NCBI GenBank assembly: GCA_016806645.1
Contig: JACSYO010000511.1
Span: forward strand, 149,501 to 213,500
DNA: 64,000 nt
Direction of reading: 5' to 3'
DNA from: Ophiodon elongatus
Taxonomy: Eukaryota > Chordata > Actinopteri > Perciformes > Hexagrammidae
The translations under genes and the position numbers were made by a program. Under the pieces are notes generated by a model, which ran no database searches, was not told the DNA's origin, and saw only the letters and a program-made list of their open reading frames with translations. This document shows positions 1-11,201 of the stretch, piece by piece. Numbering within the stretch: the first letter of the stretch is position 1; each line of letters opens with the position of its first letter.

Positions 1-433
1 AATGGTCGACTAAGCTCTGGGAGCTGATAGTCCTCATCACACGGTGGTGTTCATCAAGAGCGAGCAGGACAGATGGAGGCTTCAGAAAAAAAAATATCTC
101 AGCGTGTCTCTGCAGACAGAGAGCCAGAATGTCCCAGAGGAGCGGCCCGCTCTGCCTACCAGGGAGGCGTTGCAGAGCCCCTTACTGGAAATCGCTCTCA
201 TTTTGTGAGGATTTCTTTTGTTGTTTTTTTTCAGATTCCCACTCGCTTGCTTGCGTTCAAGTAGCGGGAGTCTTAGTGAGCACGTGACCAAAACCGCGAT
301 ACCACAAAACACGTGCTTTTGTGAAGCACATCCTGTCCATGGCCCTTTCGAAAAGACTCGAAATAGAAAAAAGCATGCGGCGTTCCCTTTTCCTCTTTTA
401 TTTCATTAAACATGACTAACACGAATCCCCCCC

Positions 434-436
<3 letters not shown>

Positions 437-481
<45 letters not shown>
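437..481. repeat. (AC)n microsatellite with poly-C lead
   Basis: About 22 AC units follow a run of roughly ten C residues. It creates spurious open frames of alternating Cys-Val or Thr-His on either strand; there is no gene here. Confidence 0.95.
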
Positions 482-482
<1 letters not shown>

Positions 483-1439
483 ACATAAAGCTGCTGTCTG
501 TCACCCTCCGCCACCTCGCCTTATGACGCTGTTTGTTAATTAGCAGGCAAAGCTCTCCAGAGACAAACGAAAAGTCTGATGTTGGAGACAACAGACCTCA
601 TGAAAGATTTAGCATCAGTTGCATCTCAAACCCATGAAACGAGAAGAAGATCACAGTCACACGTAGCAACTTCTAAAAAGTCCATTTTGTCAGCTGGACA
701 CGCTCTTTAATAAAAGAGTGTGTTGTGTATGTCACGTGGCCCCGTGGGGGAACCGTTAGGAATGGATCAACCTACAGATACTGCTCATGAAATACAGGTG
801 GACGCTGGCTGATGGGAGCCGAGGTCGTCCCCCGGAGCACCACTGCTCTCTGGTGGAGCAATGCCTTTCTGCAGCAGCAGCAGGGGCCGCACGAGGGGGC
901 CTGTGTGCACACCTTAGTGCTGAAACGATTAGTCGTCCATGGTTTGATGCTGTTATCCAACATATTACTGTTGGATGATGATGATGATGATGATGATCCA
1001 TAAACAGTATATGAGTCATTTTAAATCTTCTGGTATGGATGCAGCGGGCGGCTCCTGATGTGCCCCGCCCCCCCCCTCCCCCCCATTCACTTCTCGAAAC
1101 CCCAAGCAACCAGAATCCAGAGCAAAGAAAACATTCCTTTAGAATATGAACAGAAACCTCAGATCTCTATGACCTTCATGAGAAAAACAAACAAACTCTG
1201 AGGGTAGAGGAACTCTTTTGCTCATAACTGTGTCTCTAATCTACCGGTAGATTACAACATGGTGCACCAGTAGATTAGAAGTGCAGTTTGCTGACTGAAT
1301 ACGTCTGCACAAGTCTGAATGCAGATATTACACTTGTAATGGAAATTGTTTACATTGTGGTTTACTTTAGAAAAAGATCTGTTGGTTCGCTTTAGCTTAT
1401 AATTGCCTCGGGCATTATATCTGAGAATGTCTTTAAGAC

Positions 1440-2010
1440 TACAGGAGAATAGGATATAAAAAAAAACCTAATAGATATCACCATGAAACTCCTCCAGTTG
1501 ATTACTTACATTGAGACAATCATTTGATGTATTACAAGTTTTCTGAAAACATACGTTTACATATGCAAGTCCTTATATTATCATCAATACGTGCTAATCT
1601 GCATATATTTCCAGAACAGAAATCTGAACATTGGATAAAGCCAGGTTCAAAATGTCTTGATTCATTTTGTTGACATATTAGAGGGCTTTCTCTTTGTATG
1701 ACTCCATATATCAAAAAATACCATTAACAATAGCCATAAAAAAATGAAAAGAATATATATATATATATATTCAGAATATAGAAAGGAATGAAACTTGGTG
1801 TGTGTAAGTGCTACTGAAGTGGAGATTTCTGGCTCAAGAGTATGAGAAAAAACTCATTTTGAGAAAACTTATGTCTTATATCTTAAAATTTTGAAGACAC
1901 TACAAGTGAATATAGGGTAAGATACCAAACCGATATCACCATGAAACTCCCCCAGTTGATTCCTGAAGTTAAGACAATTGTTTTCTGTATATTACAAGTT
2001 TACTGAGATT
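1440..2010. repeat. Interspersed repeat with internal direct duplication
   Basis: Two diverged copies of a roughly 95-bp segment occur at about 1450-1550 and 1910-2010. They share the core gatatcaccatgaaactcc and then the order ccagttgatt, gacaat, tattacaagtt, ctga. The offset between copies is 458 bp. The context looks like an old interspersed teleost repeat rather than a gene. Family assignment is uncertain. Confidence 0.55.
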
Positions 2011-2395
2011 TTATGTTGAAATCTGCAAATGAGGCATTATCTAATGCTAACTGATGAATTTAGGAGAAATCTACAGATGCAAATAGACAAAGTAGTAAAA
2101 TGTTTCTTTTCCTACTAGTATGAATGAAGACCTGTTATGGAAGCAAGATCTCAAAATGGCCAGTCACGGATAAATTTCCAAAATAGTTGCCCAGTCATTT
2201 ATTGACAACTCCGTCATTTTTATTCTCAGTGAATGAAAACAGTTCACAGAAAAGAAAAAAAGAAGAAAAAGAAAAAGGTCATCATACAAACACAGCATTG
2301 AGACTGATGACAGACGTTGTGGTACGTGTATGTGATGTAATGCACTGTTTTATTTTGGCATGTGGATCCGTTTTAGTCCACCGACCAGCGCGGCG

Positions 2396-3133
2396 TCACG
2401 CACAAGCCTCTTCCCTGTCCTGCTGCACCGCTGACACGCGAACGACCGCTCCCCCCGTGTGAGCCATCATGTGTTTCGTCAGCTCATTGTTCAGCCGGAA
2501 CACCTTGCTTACTAGCAGGCTCTGCTTGTCGTTCACTACCGGCCACACAGGTCCTCTGGTGTTTATCAAAATTCTTTGGGTAAGTGAAAGCCTTGCCGCA
2601 GACATGACAATCGAGGCCGGGGTCATCGCGGGGCGGCTCGTAGTTTGGGAGACTATTCTCATGTGTTGCCCGTGATGAAAGCTTCTTCTCACTCCTCGAA
2701 GTGTTGTTCTCGACACGTGCCTTTGGTTTAGGATGCAGATCGATCTTCTTGGCTCGCACAATCCGGCTGACCCGTTGCGTTTGTGTAGCTGCTTTGAGTG
2801 ATCAGTCTGCTGGGGGAACCAAAGTCCTGGCCACAAACGAGACACTTGGAAGGTTTTTGAAGGACGTCCCACTGGCAGTTTTCAAACGTTGGGGCATCTT
2901 TTTGCCCGCATCTCCTTCACCGTCGGACTCCCCTTTCGTCAAATGGTGGGAGTGTTGCTTCAACAGACGCTCCTCCAGCCAGCGGGTCAGATCAGTGACA
3001 CGCTCCTCCCCATTTCTTTCCACAATCCCCATCGGTTCAGAATTGACCCCCTGGAAGTTTTCTTCCCTCTCTTTGTTCGACTCGCTGCAGAGTGTGTCCC
3101 CCCTCGTCCCTGTTTGGTAGGCGGTAGGACAGG
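2396..3133 (-). pseudogene. Zinc-finger pseudogene, terminal finger exon
   Basis: Starts after a tctcaccag acceptor. A 100-residue hydrophilic linker (WLEERLLKQHSHHL region) is open to about 2850, then the frame changes to CLVCGQDFGSPSRLI (finger 1, with its histidines in another frame). A third block contains CHVCGKAFTYPKNFDKHQRT followed by Cys (C2HC finger). A further frame change gives KVFRLNNELTKHMMAHTG, whose cysteines are lost. Three frames are therefore needed to follow one finger array, as expected of a pseudogene. Confidence 0.7.
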
Positions 3134-3259
3134 CTGGTGAGAATGCATTCAATGGAAACGGTGAGAGACAGAACAAAAAAAACTAATTATTTTCAGGAAC
3201 TGAAACTGAAGAAACATTAACAAAGCATAAGACGATTAGGAATTGTGTGACAAGCCTAC

Positions 3260-3384
3260 CCGCGTGGGACTTTGTGGCCGTGATGTTTGTGATACTGAAT
3301 AAGTGCATTCAGAGGCCCAGGTCGGGTCATGAAGTCGACGCACTCTGTCAAGATGGAATGGGAGAGACTGAGCCAAAGGGAAGT
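3260..3384 (-). pseudogene. Zinc-finger pseudogene, exon 5
   Basis: Reads TSLWLSLSHSILTECVDFMT, then RPGPLNALIQYHKHHGHKVPR. This matches the family segment WLS..PS.L.EC..........LL..H...GH. The exon ends at a GTAGGC donor. Its phase does not fit the best open frame of the following exon. Confidence 0.65.
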
Positions 3385-3665
3385 CTTAACATGGTGGAGA
3401 AACACTCAAATCTATTTCAGGTATTCTCCACCCTTTCAGTTAATATGTTTTGTTAATTTCCTTGTTATTGTAACAAGGTCCCTCAAATTGCCTCTAATGC
3501 TCCGTGGAGAACGAGTTGCAAGGGACAACAATATTAAGATTTAATTGGTTCTAATGAACATCAAAGCGATATTTAAGGAGGTGCCTTTGCGCACCTGAAA
3601 CCGTTATGAATGTTAGTTTTTGTTTGCTTTACTGGTCCCAGGGTTACTGTTGGTCAGCGACATAC

Positions 3666-3776
3666 TGGTTCAAGATTTGGAACAAGGAGCAGCTTCTGCA
3701 GATTGAGGAGGAACTTTCTCATTAGAGCCTGTGGGGCCGAGTCACATTGAGGGCCGAACACCGTCGGAAAGGCTTT
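3666..3776 (-). pseudogene. Zinc-finger pseudogene, exon 4
   Basis: An open 111-bp exon between a ctttag acceptor and a GTATGT donor. It encodes KAFPTVFGPQCDSAPQALM, then RKFLLNLQKLLLVPNLEP. This matches the conserved FGP.YD.ALQ.L...LL.VPN block of fish TIN2-N zinc-finger proteins. It is in phase with both neighbours. Confidence 0.68.
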
Positions 3777-4008
3777 CTAAAGAATGAAGGGAAAAGTGTT
3801 TGTTACATTTCACAAAGGCCCTTTAATACCACCACAGATCTAGAGAGTTACATTAAGGCCACGATCAAGACATTTAAACAACCTTAATAAAATCAAATGG
3901 CATCCAATGATAGGAACTGAGAAACTGACATTTGTAATTAGTTTTTTAGCATTTTTCCAATCAGACATAATCTTGATAATTAAAAAGATAAAGTACCAAC
4001 CAACTCAC

Positions 4009-4080
4009 CTGATAAAAGATATCCCTCCAGCATCGATCGTCCACTAGAGTGTGAACAAGCTTCAGGAAGTCACTTTAACC
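4009..4080 (-). pseudogene. Zinc-finger pseudogene, exon 3 remnant
   Basis: Reads SDFLKLVHTLVDDRCWRDIF then YQ, followed by a strong GTGAGT donor (RC of 4003-4008). It joins in phase 0 to the next exon. The upstream edge has stops in this frame, so the 5' part is degraded or the acceptor is not where expected. Confidence 0.6.
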
Positions 4081-4442
4081 TCAGAGCTTGTGGTCTAAAA
4101 AAAAAAGCACAAAAAAAACCAAAAGAGAAAAAAAAGCGCATAAGTAAATGCAAATAACAGATGGGGTGCGTTCCAATACCCATAACACCATACAATTTAG
4201 TATGCCGGAAAAAGATACTCCGACCCCACAATTCTCTTTGTGCAGCAGATATGTGAAAGCAAGAGGGTCAAAGTTCAAAGTGTAATGTTATGACAAAGCA
4301 GTACGTCCCCATTGTACGCACACTGCATGCAACGGCACGTACTTTGTGAGGGCAGCTGCAGTGTGTACTAAAAGTAAAAAAAAGAGAATGTATGCGATTT
4401 GGAACGCGGCCAAAGAGTGATGGAGGTTTAACAAGAGCCCCC

Positions 4443-4470
4443 CCCCACTCCACCACCACCACCACCACCT
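4443..4470. repeat. (CAC)n/(CCA)n trinucleotide run
   Basis: Short poly-C followed by about nine CAC units. It lies just beyond the exon 2 remnant of the zinc-finger pseudogene and gives a poly-Val reading on the minus strand. Confidence 0.8.
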
Positions 4471-4499
4471 CTTCATTCCGGTGCGTAATGTGGGTGTTT

Positions 4500-4570
4500 A
4501 TTCTGCTCAGATGAGGCTGGATGGCCGGCGGGCTGGCAAAGTCATCGTTGCGGCACAACTCCAGCACCAC
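4500..4570 (-). pseudogene. Zinc-finger pseudogene, exon 2 remnant
   Basis: After a pyrimidine-rich acceptor ending in cag, the frame reads VVLELCRNDDFASPPAIQPH, then LSRI. Exon 1 leaves two bases while this exon needs none, so the frame is broken at the junction. No GT donor is found where the family exon should end. Confidence 0.6.
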
Positions 4571-4749
4571 CTGTTCGCACATCAAGAGAAACAAAACAGT
4601 TCCTCAACTCCGTCACAGGTGGAGGCGTGGCCCTGAGCGGCGAGACCCCAATAGGACCATGTCGTGTTTAAGGATCGCATTTATGAGCAGATTACGAGTC
4701 TGTACATGGTGAAGCTGAGTGTTCATGGTGCTTCACGATGCAGTCTAAT

Positions 4750-5240
4750 TTGTTATTAAATTCTAAAAATAAATTAAAAGTAGCAATGGTCTACATTACA
4801 AAAAACTTACAAACATATTAGCAGCAAAATGTAAGAAGTAAAAGCAACTGCTGCGTAGAATGACCCTCGTCTGTGTTATAGTATTAAAATATAGTATTTC
4901 ATTTATTAGAACCGGTGGAGGTGGAGGGCAGTTTAATCAAGAACAATTTGACCATATTTTATAAAAAACATTTCATGTTTATTATCTTTTTCTGCAGAGT
5001 AACAGGTAACTGTAGCTGTTAATATATTAGTGGAGTATAAAAGTACAATGTAGTGGAGTATAAAAGTACGATATAGTGGAGTATAAAAGTATGATGTAGT
5101 GGAGTATAAAAGTACGATGCAGTGGTGTAAACGTGTAGAGTTGCAGAACAAACAAAATAAAAAACTCAAGTAGAGAACCTCACAATTGTAGGTGTAACTA
5201 TACTAAATTACATTCCACTAAAGACAAGTACTTAATCTCT
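4750..5240. repeat. Teleost interspersed repeat, copy 1
   Basis: Contains the phrases agtaacaggtaactgtagct, gtggagtataaaagtac and aactcaagtag. These resemble a very common teleost repeat built from aagtaaaagtac-type phrases. The copy is interrupted by a minisatellite. It is in the same orientation as the copy at 5.3-5.8 kb. Confidence 0.55.
5029..5120. repeat. 23-bp minisatellite, four units
   Basis: Unit agtggagtataaaagtacaa plus tgt is repeated four times at 5029, 5052, 5075 and 5098 with one to three changes per unit. It amplifies a phrase present once in the surrounding interspersed repeat. Confidence 0.9.
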
Positions 5241-5324
5241 CATCTCTATGGTATATGTGTAGATAGTAGACGACAAGTTAATAGCAAAACTCCAGAATTA
5301 ATAAGACAGCATAGGATCTTATTC

Positions 5325-5785
5325 TCAGTGGCGGAGGAAGTAATCAGATCTAAGTTAAAATAGTAATACCAAAACTGCATTCAAAGATCGTGTTCAAATT
5401 TGAGAATTCGGCATTAGAATTATGCAGAATGTCCCATTTCACAATAATCTTTATTCTATTCTATCTACTGGATTGTAATTATTGATGCATTAATGTGCAT
5501 CACTTCAAAGTTGCAGCTGGTTTTACGTGGAGCAGATTTTGATGACCGTATATACTGCTGGGTAGTATAAGGATACATCATCATTTATTAGTGGATTTAT
5601 ATTCTTTATTGACCATCTACGTCACCGTGGCGGAGATGTGGTGGAGTAAAACAAACAGCATTTCCCTCTGAAATGTAGTATAAAGCAGTATAACATGGAA
5701 ATACTAAAGGACAGTACAAGTACCTATAAATGGAACTTAAGTACAGCCCTTTGAGTAAGTGTGTTTTGCTACTTTCCCCCCCAAC
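5325..5785. repeat. Teleost interspersed repeat, copy 2
   Basis: Begins cagtggcggaggaagtaatc, continues with attatgcagaatg.cccattt, gattgtaattattgatgcat, tactgctgggtagt and ccctctgaaatgtagtataa, and ends aacttaagtacagccctttg followed by agtaagtg. This order matches a repeat I recall from many teleost genomes. It is a non-coding copy. Confidence 0.65.
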
Positions 5786-5794
5786 CGTTCTCAC

Positions 5795-5901
5795 CTTTGC
5801 ACGCAGGCCCACAGCTGGCCTCTCTCCGTGTGCGTGAGCAGTTCAGGGACCTCCTACGTCACCGCGCTGACGAACTCCTCCAGCAGACCGTAGTACGTCA
5901 C
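5795..5901 (-). pseudogene. Zinc-finger pseudogene, exon 1 remnant
   Basis: Minus-strand reading gives VTYYGLLEEFVSAVT, then TAG at 5854-5856, then EVPELLTHTERGQL. It ends at a GTGAGA donor (RC of 5789-5794). The block matches the start of the TIN2-N-like domain of fish zinc-finger proteins. The TAG falls within the conserved helix, so the exon cannot encode a full product. The 5' boundary is not resolved. Confidence 0.65.
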
Positions 5902-6082
5902 AGCTCCCCGCCGACACGAGAGAGACGGAGAGAGGGGAGGGGAGGAAACCAGGGGGGGGGGGCACATGTTAAAACCGTCAGGTAACAGTTATGAGGCGGC
6001 TGCAAACGTGTGCGCGCTTCTTGCGGTAGCGTACTAAAATGCCGCACTGTTTACCGTTAACATTAGCCGTTAAGTTACCCTA

Positions 6083-6090
6083 TGACGTCA
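6083..6090. promoter_or_regulatory. CRE palindrome TGACGTCA
   Basis: A perfect 8-bp cAMP-response element about 180 bp upstream (on the minus strand) of the first zinc-finger pseudogene exon, in a CpG-rich stretch. It may be a relic of that gene's promoter. Function is inferred only. Confidence 0.4.
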
Positions 6091-6322
6091 CTTTCTAACG
6101 CAGTGTTTCCGTCTCACGTTCACGTGGGGGGACTGTACTGAGTGTTAAAAACTCACCGTGGACCGTTAATATCTTGCTCATGTTGCCATTATGGACATCA
6201 TCATTGTAGCTATGAAGATGGCTGTTTGTTAACATCGCAGCCGTCTGACACATCTTTGGGAAGTGCGCGCATTACGTCATTACGTACACCCGTGATGTGA
6301 AATAAATTGTTGCCGAATTTCC

Positions 6323-6334
6323 CCACTAGATGGC
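6323..6334 (+). promoter_or_regulatory. CTCF-like core motif
   Basis: CCACTAGATGGC fits the CTCF core consensus CCASYAGRKGGC at every position. An identical site, with the same two following bases (ga), occurs at 39983. Binding is not shown. Confidence 0.4.
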
Positions 6335-7540
6335 GACATTGTAACAAGCATTGTCAGCTTGCAGTGGCCTCCTTCAACTTGGCGGTGCAACAACAATAAT
6401 CAATGTTTTTTTTGTACTTTTGGGATTTATTTTTGCAGCAACATATAACGTGAAGACCGTGCAAAATAAATGGTCACTGCATATAATGTAACAATGGTTT
6501 ATTCTTAGTTTATACTGTCATGCTGGTGATTGCATTATGGTTTCAATAGGACTTTTTAGTTTTTGTAAAATATAACTTTTTATAAAAAAATACATGAAAA
6601 CTTTAATTTTATTTCACTGAGTCTTACCTTAACTTCAATTTATTTTTCCCAAAACAGTGGGAAGTGCCTTAACATTTTTATTAATTTCAAGACTTTTAGA
6701 AACAATATAAGATATCCTCTATATGACCAAAATGTCACACACACAAAAGTGTTTGATACTGGTTGTTGTTCATTAGATAACAAGTGAAATTATCAAACCA
6801 AATTGGAAAAGCATTCTTTTGTTATTAGTAAATCAACAGAATTCCGACAGCTCGTGAAGTTTCTTTGTGCCATTCTTCGGTTACAATTTCCTCTAGAATG
6901 TACATACATGTCACATAACAAATATCAAAAGCACTTGATATGTTGTGTTATCACCTTGACATTCAGAACTTGTCAAACATATTGAGACAGGGCAAGACAG
7001 ACAGGAAGAGAGGAGGAACAGACAGGCAAGAGTGATTTCCACATACACACACAAACATAGGGTTTTGGCGTTAAGAGAGCTAAAAAGAAACACTCAACTT
7101 TGGGCCCATATTGACTCGCCATCCTTTATCGTGGAAAAATTATTTGAAGTTTAAAACGTGAACAAAACTCTGGACTTTATTGGGCCAAATCAGTATTTCG
7201 CTAGCTAGCACAGTTTTCATGTTATCTCTGTGTACGTTCGGTCCGTTTCAGAGTTTATAATGGGTGTTTTGCACGGAATGTTCAGACCTAGAGTGGTGAC
7301 ATCACCGCTACAGTGGAGAAGGAGCTCGAAAAATATTCTGTGGTTCTTCCAAATCCCACAATTTTTACTTTTCATACACCTTTCTTTTTAGGTCAAAGCG
7401 TAGGAACCTTTGTGCTGGTCACAGACACGTGTCTATGGAAGCCAACAGACTTACACATTTGGCTCAGGGAGCCTGAAAGCGACATGAACTCCAAGCAACT
7501 GCTCCATTAGACTCAATGTTAACTCTGACCACAAATTTCA
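6335..7540. other. AT-rich intergenic DNA, no gene seen
   Basis: No exon-like block with splice signals is visible on either strand. Open frames here are short and lack recognisable domains. Confidence 0.5.
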
Positions 7541-7542
7541 TG

Positions 7543-7799
7543 AAGAAAGCAGATAGTATCATTTTTCTAACCTGCTCTCAAGCTCACATTCTGGACCCCA
7601 CAAACATAAAAGCTATATCACCGCGTCCGGCAGAGTCTTACCTCTCTGATGCTATCAATATGTTGTTGATTGGACTCATGGTTTGTGTATAAGGGGCAAG
7701 GGTTTGACAGGTAGTTTTGTTGAAAATCCCTGTCTACTCTAACCTTCCTTAATTAGTCTGCCTCTCCACCCAGGTACTCCAATCACCATGGCAACCAGT

Positions 7800-7895
<96 letters not shown>

Positions 7896-8245
7896 CACCT
7901 CAAATACATAGATGAGAAGAGCGACAGCTCCTCATTTCTAACTGCCCTCATGGTCACATCTCAAACACCACAAAAAGCAGTCTTTCCTCTCTGTTGATAA
8001 TAAATATTTTGGTGATTTGAATCGTGTTTTTTTGCCTCCGAAGCAGGGCTTTGACAGGTAGTTTTGTTCGAAATCCACTCCTAGTCTTAAGATCTGGTCT
8101 GCTCCTTCAGCCTGGTGCACCAATCACCATGGTAACCATGGTGACACAGATGTGCATGCATGGCGTACGTTTGTGTCACCTAGGTGTCTCTATGAAGCGA
8201 TAGCTGCTCTCAAGTTCAATATGCTCCATCACAAATACAGAAATG
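7543..8245. repeat. Diverged tandem duplication of an intergenic unit
   Basis: Two to three degenerate copies of a unit recur. The segment ttgacaggtagttttgtt...caatcaccatgg(c/t)aacca appears at about 7707-7797 and 8051-8136. The segment gatag(c/t)...ctgc.ctca..tcaca appears near 7550, 7920 and 8200. A TG microsatellite separates the first two copies. Confidence 0.6.
7805..7890. repeat. (TG)n microsatellite
   Basis: About 43 uninterrupted TG units inside the tandemly duplicated region. Confidence 0.95.
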
Positions 8246-8249
8246 CGGA

Positions 8250-9140
8250 ATACACACAGCCCGTATTGTCTCTCCGTCTCTATTACTGGAGCACTTGTTC
8301 TTGTTGCTGTTTCCGTTCCTCCTGATGCGAGGAACAGGAATGCAATACTGTTTTAGTTTTGTTGCTTGTCTTTTTTCTTGTGGGGCAAATGAGCTACAAC
8401 TGCATTTTGTTGACAATAAATAAACCGGGAATCAGAAGCTTTAAACGAACTGTCAGGATTTCCGTACGGACCTATACAATGTATCGACCATTTCACAATT
8501 TTGAACGTACGCATTCTAAATGTCTCCCACTTTACTTCCTGTTGCAGTTTGTGTGAATGACATCAGCTGACAGGAAGTAAACAAGGATCCAAGCTGTTGC
8601 CTAGCAACGCAGTTCCATTTAAATGAGCGGAGGGTGAATACAGGTATATTCAGACAGACAGTATGAGAAAAATAAAGAGTATTTTGAACATTAAAGCTTG
8701 TAAAGATTTTCTCCTAGAAACCCAAAATACAAGTATGAACCTGGAAATTAACTTGATGTGTCCTTTAACAACACTATTATAGCTTCACAATGGAAACTGC
8801 AAATTATGCTGTTAAATACCAAAATCTATTATGAAATGTGACCTTTTCTTGGGGATATTAATATGTAAATGAGCACTTCAGTGGGCACATGTGTTTATTT
8901 TTGCTTTTCATGTCTTTATTGGACAGTTAAAGGTGTCGAGAAAAACAGAAAAGAAGGGGGGATAGAGGGAAATGTAGAATTCAAGGATCATTTATGTCAC
9001 TATGCAACACAGCTCAACAGTCACTGACCTCCCGCTGCTTTCATCCATCTTAAGTTTCTGCGACCAGGCATCAGACAGCCAGCAGGAGGCCGGGTATGGA
9101 GTAGCCTCAGGTCCTAGCTGGGTGAACTTAGCTTCCATCT
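8250..9140. other. Intergenic DNA, no gene seen
   Basis: I see no exon, RNA gene or recognisable mobile element here. Confidence 0.45.
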
Positions 9141-9144
9141 GGAC

Positions 9145-9302
9145 CCTCCTCCCTCTTCTCCCTCTCCTCCGTCTCCTCCTCTCCTCCCTCTCCTCCCTCT
9201 CCTCCTCTCCTCCCTCTCCTCCCTCTCCTCTCCTCCCTCTCCTCCCTCTCCTCTCCTTCCTCTCCTCTCTCTCCTCTCCTTCCTCTCCTCCCTCTCCTCC
9301 CC
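9145..9302. repeat. Polypyrimidine (CTCCCT)n tract
   Basis: About 155 bp of almost pure C/T on the plus strand, built from ctcctccct-type units. The homopurine complement produces a Glu/Arg-rich frame that is not a gene. Confidence 0.9.
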
Positions 9303-9814
9303 GGTGCAGTTTGGTGGCGTTTGGTCCGGCAGGTCTTGCTGGTTGGTCGGCCGTGGGCGGTGATCTTCTTAAAGTCCGCTGCACCTCATCCAATCCCCAC
9401 GCTTCCTTTTCAAATGTTGATGAATGTATTCTGGCGTATGTCATTCGTGATAAACACCAAAAAAAACAATATAGACCAAAATGTAGTGAAATTCAAGGGG
9501 TGCTGCCAGCCGCAGCACATACATGCACCCCTTCAGGGCTTCAAAGGCATCTGGCCTCAGGAAGATGCAGTTATGTGGTATCCAGCTAAAACGTTCTCTC
9601 TTTTTTGTTTAATTTTATTTCTTTCGCGAAAAATATTTTTCGGTGTGTCAACACTCACTCTGTGCCATTCAGTGACACAACTCTGAAACAAAAGCCCACC
9701 ACTGTGGGAAAACAGAAATCTCAAGGCCCTTTCTGGGAAGATCTTTCTAAGGATTTGGCCTTGGAATTTACTCTGACAAGATTCAGCACATCACTCTAGA
9801 AACGCCGAGATGTG

Positions 9815-9915
9815 AGAGGAGAGGGGACGAGACAAAGGGGAAGGGATAGGAAGGAAAGGAGGAGGAGAGAAGAATGAGAAGAGGAGGAGGAGGAGGAGGA
9901 GGAGGAGGAGGAGGA
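9815..9915. repeat. Polypurine tract ending in (GGA)n
   Basis: A G/A-rich stretch ends in about 11 GAG/GGA units at 9881-9914. It is the purine-strand counterpart of the tract 600 bp upstream. Confidence 0.85.
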
Positions 9916-10470
9916 TGAATTCCTGTGTGTAGAGTCTGGTAGCATCAGCTCTGACACTCAACAAAGTATACACTCACTTATGGTATTTACCAAAGATGTG
10001 TTCTGTTGCTGCTGCTGGGACTCCTGACAGCTCTTTAGAAGTGTTACAACCCGGAGATCATGCTCTGCTACAGGAAGACACTTTGGAAGTGATGAAGATG
10101 ATAAAAATGCTTGATTTAGTGTTGTGTAGTCAGAGATACATACCAATGCTTCCAAATTTGGTGGGTTGTTGTTGTTATTAATTCATCAGGGACACATGTT
10201 TGTACTTCTTCTAAATATATATAATCCATTTAATCTTATTTCCATACATGTATGTTGTTAAAATACATACATATAGCTTGTTAACATCTTATTTTGAAAA
10301 CCGGATGTAGTCCCACGTGTATCTTTCCGCTATCTTCACCATGTCCATCTTTGTCAGCTCGATCTAAGACAGGTGATTTGACCCAAACATTTGAAGTAAT
10401 ATGAGGAGACAATCTTTTGCTTTCTGGTGATAACAAAACAATGATCTCGTTATCTCATAATTTTCAGAAC

Positions 10471-10473
<3 letters not shown>

Positions 10474-10524
<51 letters not shown>
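10474..10524. repeat. (AT)n microsatellite
   Basis: About 25 AT units. Confidence 0.95.
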
Positions 10525-10529
<5 letters not shown>

Positions 10530-10607
10530 CCGGCAGTAGCAGCCACACTGTCAAAATTTCTTGGGACATTTTCTAGGTCTCTTTGAGATTGTGTCAAGGA
10601 AATGTGG

Positions 10608-10610
<3 letters not shown>

Positions 10611-10675
<65 letters not shown>
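10611..10675. repeat. (TG)n microsatellite
   Basis: About 32 TG units, 87 bp after the AT tract. Confidence 0.95.
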
Positions 10676-10678
<3 letters not shown>

Positions 10679-11201
10679 TGTGTAACTCCGAGAGAGTAGG
10701 ACAGATAATAATGCAGAGAGAGAATGACAGATGGGAAGAGACGGAGAGATGCAGGGAGAACAGGGACAGCAGATTTGTAGTGACAGGCTGCTCAGTCGGA
10801 AGTTTTGCCTAAGACCTGCACCACATCCATGGAAACCAGCTCCAACCAGAATCAGAAGTATGAAAGAACTCTCTGTCCAGTGCAATGTCGCCCATTTTAG
10901 AGCTTATTTTACCTTTAAGTGTAGAAGAAACCCCGCTCTTTCATGATATTTTTAGTTATTTTAGTGGTAAATAAGAACTTTACTGAGGCTTCATGGAAAC
11001 AACACTATGAGCCAACATGTCCATCAGATGTGAGTCAGAGAGGATTGGCAAATACTTCTTAGCAGCTTTGGCTGAGCTTACCGCGTCAGATTAAGTTTAT
11101 TGTGACAGTTTGTGACACGTGTCAGGTATGTTCTCAACCGCCGTGAAGGCCGGCACGGAAGAATCCAGATTTTTAATGCTGAATTAGTTTCACACACACA
11201 A

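Larger units (their letters stand above)
1..2390. other. Intergenic DNA, no gene seen
   Basis: Apart from the AC microsatellite, a short GAT run near 974-997 and the duplicated repeat at 1.44-2.01 kb, I see no coding exon. A fragment near 920-960 (gctgaaacgattagtcg) resembles the end of a common teleost hAT-type repeat but is too short to call. Confidence 0.5.
2396..5901 (-). pseudogene. Decayed TIN2-N/C2H2 zinc-finger gene (multi-exon pseudogene)
   Basis: Exon remnants on the minus strand read in order as parts of a teleost zinc-finger family whose N-terminal half resembles the TIN2 (TINF2) N-terminal domain: YYGLLEEFVSAVT, VVLELCRNDDFASP...IQPHL, DFLKLVHTLVDD, VFGPQCDSAPQALM...LLLVPNLEP, LSLSHSILTECVDF...LIQYHKHHGH, then a terminal exon with C2H2/C2HC fingers. 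Several boundaries have good GT donors and AG acceptors, and three consecutive exons join in phase. Lesions: an in-frame TAG in the first exon remnant, a phase mismatch between the first two, no clear donor after the second, and at least two frame changes in the finger exon. The family match is from memory of fish proteins; the lesions and motifs are seen directly. Clustered assembly errors in a live gene are the alternative. Confidence 0.72.

Noticed and set aside
437..481. CRISPR-like or short tandem array with biological spacers
   Set aside because: All regularly repeated DNA here is simple-sequence or minisatellite; no spaced palindromic repeats and no cas genes exist in this eukaryotic window.
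9002..9589. 195-codon frame with Leu/Ser/Pro repeats
   Set aside because: Most of it is translation of the polypyrimidine tract at 9145-9302; the opposite strand is equally open as Glu/Arg. No splice or domain support.
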